From Clostridium pascui (lineage in GTDB: Bacteria; Bacillota; Clostridia; Clostridiales; Clostridiaceae): DNA of 64,000 bases. This document shows, in pieces, positions 61,711 to 64,000 of the stretch; position 1 is the stretch's first letter; each line of letters starts with the position of its first letter. Where the stretch lies: positions 248,001 to 312,000 of the forward strand of contig NZ_JAFBDB010000001.1 of the NCBI RefSeq assembly GCF_016908015.1. The letters run 5' to 3'. The position numbers and the translations under genes are program-made. The notes beneath the pieces are model-generated. The model saw nothing but the letters and a program-made list of their open reading frames with translations, did not search any database and was not told the origin of the DNA.

Positions 61711-63663
61711 ATGGCAACAGTAGCGGTGAGCTTAACAATGTTTGACCAAATGATAAAACCTCTTCAACAAGTTAATCAAGCATTAAATCTAACTATCATT
61801 TCTATGAATAATATGAATAACGTGGCTAATAGATATATAGGTATAACTAATAGACTAAATGCAGATGGAAAGGCAATTCAAAGTGCTAATTTAGCATTAA
61901 GTGAATTATCTAACGTTCAAGACAGGACAGGAAATGGTCAAGGAAGGCTAAACAATTTATTTAGCAAAGGTGCTGATGTATCTAATAATTTAATAGGAAA
62001 AGTTAAGGGAATTGCAGCAGCTTATTTAAATTTGGACACAATAAAAAAGGGATTTAATTTGGCTATAGCAGGAGCTGCTAGATTTGAACAGCAAATTATA
62101 ACTCTTAGCGGCATGTTAGGTAATAAAGAGGTTGGTAGAGCTTATTTTGGGGAACTTAATAAATATGCAAATGAAAGTGCTTACGGAATAAAAGAATTTG
62201 GTTCTATAACAAGGCAATTCATTCCGTTCACTAAAAATCCAGATAATTTAATGAAACTAAATAAAACTTCTGAACGATTAGCACTCTTAAATCCAGACCA
62301 AGGCTTAGAAGGTGCAGGTTTTGCACTTAAAGAAGCAATGGGTGGAGATTTTACGTCACTTAAAGGTAGATTTGGCTTTGGAGATATGGATATAGGAATT
62401 TTGCAAAGTGCTAAGAGTATGGGTGATCTTATAAATAAATTCAATATATTATTAAATAAAAAAGGAGCTACAGAGCAAGTTTTACAGGAATTTAACAAAT
62501 CTTTTATAGCTCAACTTGATAATGTTAAATCCAATATTGGAACTTCATTTGCCCAAGCAGGTATTAATGCATTAGTGGTCTTAAAGCCAATTTTGGCAGA
62601 AATAAATCAAGGCTTTAAAGATGGGAAGTACCAACCATTTTTTGACGGATTGTCTACAGGAATAACAGTTGTAGCTAATATTTTTGCCTGGGGATTTGGT
62701 ATAATAAGGGATTCTATAGATACTACAATAGATTGCATAAATTCTATAGCAGATATATTTTATAACTTAGGGATAATTTTATTAGGGGTGCTTCCTATAA
62801 TATTAGGCGTAGCAGCAGCTTGGGGAATTTATAATCTGATAGTATTTATAACTGGTACTTTGATACCAGCAGTGATGGGATTAATGGCTGGATTCTCTTT
62901 TATAACACTTCAATTAGGGGCTGCTCTATCATTAGCAATTATAAAACAAAGATTATTCCATTTTGTTATGTCTTTGAATCCTATTGGCCTAGTAATCGGG
63001 TTAATAGTAGGTTTAATATCTGCTATGTTAGCATTTGGAGCAATTACAAATGGTATTAGAGAAACTTTCGCAGGTGCTTTCGGTTATATAGTTGATATAG
63101 CACAATGGGCTATAAATTCAATAGTAGGAATCTTAAATGGAGCGATAAAAGGAATAAATAAAGTATCAGGATTTTTTGGGGATCTATTAGGCATTGATGC
63201 AAAGAAAATTCAAGAAATAGAGTACAAAGCAGACTTTAGTAAATTTAAAGAATCAGGACAGGACTTTATCAAAAATGCTACATTAGATGATGTAAAAGCA
63301 AAATTTGGATTAGATAAAATAGGTCAGGAAGCTAATCAATTTAAAATCCCTAATACGCCTGATATGACATCATGGAATAAAGTTCAAGATCCTGGGCAAT
63401 TGCCATTAGGTGGACTAGATAATGGCTCCCAAAAACATCTTGAAAATATAAGTGATAAAATTGATGTATCAAATGAACATTTAGAAATGCTAAGAGACCT
63501 TGCAGAAGCACAAAGTATTCAAAATTTTGTTAGTTTAACTCCTACAGTGCAAGTTACTACAGGGGATATTAAAGAAGAGGCCGACATAAATAAAATAATA
63601 GCTAAAATTGAGACTTATATGGAAACTGAATTAGCCAACAGTGCAGAGGGGGTATATGCTTAA
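61711..63663 (+). CDS. Tail tape measure protein
   Basis: A 650-residue protein that fixes tail length and sits inside the tube. The N-terminus is helical and Asn/Gln-rich (LQQVNQALNLTIISMNNMNN), and a family block follows (ARFEQQIITLSGMLGNKEVG, then YANESAYGIKEFGSITRQFI). Three to four strongly hydrophobic segments occupy about residues 330-450 (for example ILLGVLPIILGVAAAWGIYN and IGLVIGLIVGLISAMLAFGA), probably for membrane penetration. At roughly 1.5 angstrom per residue the tail would be about 95-100 nm. GGGGTGAAA precedes the ATG. The next gene overlaps its stop. Confidence 0.9.
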   Translation: MATVAVSLTMFDQMIKPLQQVNQALNLTIISMNNMNNVANRYIGITNRLNADGKAIQSANLALSELSNVQDRTGNGQGRLNNLFSKGADVSNNLIGKVKGIAAAYLNLDTIKKGFNLAIAGAARFEQQIITLSGMLGNKEVGRAYFGELNKYANESAYGIKEFGSITRQFIPFTKNPDNLMKLNKTSERLALLNPDQGLEGAGFALKEAMGGDFTSLKGRFGFGDMDIGILQSAKSMGDLINKFNILLNKKGATEQVLQEFNKSFIAQLDNVKSNIGTSFAQAGINALVVLKPILAEINQGFKDGKYQPFFDGLSTGITVVANIFAWGFGIIRDSIDTTIDCINSIADIFYNLGIILLGVLPIILGVAAAWGIYNLIVFITGTLIPAVMGLMAGFSFITLQLGAALSLAIIKQRLFHFVMSLNPIGLVIGLIVGLISAMLAFGAITNGIRETFAGAFGYIVDIAQWAINSIVGILNGAIKGINKVSGFFGDLLGIDAKKIQEIEYKADFSKFKESGQDFIKNATLDDVKAKFGLDKIGQEANQFKIPNTPDMTSWNKVQDPGQLPLGGLDNGSQKHLENISDKIDVSNEHLEMLRDLAEAQSIQNFVSLTPTVQVTTGDIKEEADINKIIAKIETYMETELANSAEGVYA

Positions 63664-64000
63664 TGTATAAGATGTATTTAGGTATTGGGCTAGGAGAAGA
63701 AGGATTTATTTTGCCAATACTCCCTGAAAAGATAGAATTTAATGAAAGTGGAAATAATAAGACTTATGACATTATAAACTTAGGTGAAGTTAACTCAATA
63801 AATTTACCTAAGTTAACCGAAATAAGCTTTGAAAGTTTTTTTCCTAAATATAGAGCACCTTATGTAGGCTCAAAACAATTATTTGAACCAAGTTTTTATA
63901 TTTCTAAAATTAGGGAGTGGAGAGAACAGAACCTCAAAATAAGATTAATATTTATTGGAAGTCCACTTAAAGTTAATGATTTATTTACCATAGAAGATTT
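63663..64000 (+). CDS. XkdP-like tail protein, C-terminus outside window
   Basis: The visible 112 residues begin MYKMYLGIGLGEEGFILPIL and continue with PEKIEFNESGNNKTYDIINL and LPKLTEISFESFFPKYRAPY, the N-terminal pattern of PBSX XkdP-type proteins, which end in a LysM domain in full-length forms. Such proteins are baseplate hub or tail-spike precursors next to the tape measure. The start overlaps the tape measure stop (TAATG). ATG 63672 is also possible. AGAGGGGG lies 12 bases upstream. The rest is cut off. Confidence 0.82.
   Translation, partial: MYKMYLGIGLGEEGFILPILPEKIEFNESGNNKTYDIINLGEVNSINLPKLTEISFESFFPKYRAPYVGSKQLFEPSFYISKIREWREQNLKIRLIFIGSPLKVNDLFTIED

Noticed and set aside
51840-64000. 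Complete active prophage
   Set aside because: Integrase is truncated and the packaging and head genes are not where they should be; the tailocin reading fits better with what is visible.
1-64000. CRISPR arrays and rRNA genes
   Set aside because: No regularly spaced direct repeats with unique spacers and no rRNA sequence were seen.

Overview
The window is low-GC DNA with the gene content and order of a spore-forming member of Clostridium sensu stricto. The evidence is spoIIGA-sigE-sigG, an uninterrupted sigK, spoIVA, an ftsA-ftsZ pair, a T-box-controlled alaS, the alaS-ireB-ruvX-DUF1292-fur-rnj block and strong AGGAGG ribosome binding sites throughout. I do not name a species.

Positions 1-51838 are ordinary chromosomal backbone. 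In order they hold: proline synthesis (proBA, minus strand); a transporter, a PHP phosphatase and small metabolic genes; rarA; a 2-hydroxyacid dehydrogenase; iron-linked regulation and Fe-S assembly (a DtxR-like regulator, then iscR-iscS-iscU); membrane proteins and a solute-binding lipoprotein; YjiH (minus strand); the T-box and alaS block; typA-mltG-trmR-trhP-udk; a class B PBP and sigK; a lone pilT; a processive glycosyltransferase; ftsA-ftsZ; the mother-cell and forespore sigma genes; nrdR; a complete phosphate system (phoP-phoR, pstSCAB, phoU) with two Pho-box arrays; a radical-SAM/DUF512 gene, der and gpsA; and spoIVA. Many operons end in clear intrinsic terminators, and several promoters can be read directly (iscR, alaS, spoIIG, a sigma-F site before sigG).

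From 51840 onward the window enters an integrated phage-derived element next to a tRNA-Pro(GGG) gene. It has a 5'-truncated tyrosine integrase, an ImmA-like peptidase, a repressor and a divergent Cro-like gene sharing three copies of a 17-bp palindromic operator, then small early genes, a replication initiator with 16-bp iterons, a DnaC-like loader and a late-regulator-like gene. The next genes are those of a contractile tail: tail terminator-like, sheath, tube, a chaperone with a textbook -1 frameshift signal, tape measure and an XkdP-like protein cut by the window edge. No terminase, portal, protease or capsid gene lies between the early and tail genes. Only 528 bases separate them, and these contain an orphan ribosome binding site with a 10-codon ORF. 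This fits a domesticated phage-tail-like bacteriocin (tailocin) better than an active prophage, though the right end is not visible.

Two other items are not explained by ordinary annotation. On the minus strand at 30421-30764 a 46-residue peptide gene follows a consensus promoter and a folded leader that can sequester its own ribosome binding site. At about 45464-45612 there is a solitary, strongly structured element that resembles, from memory only, the right end of clostridial IS200/IS605 transposons.
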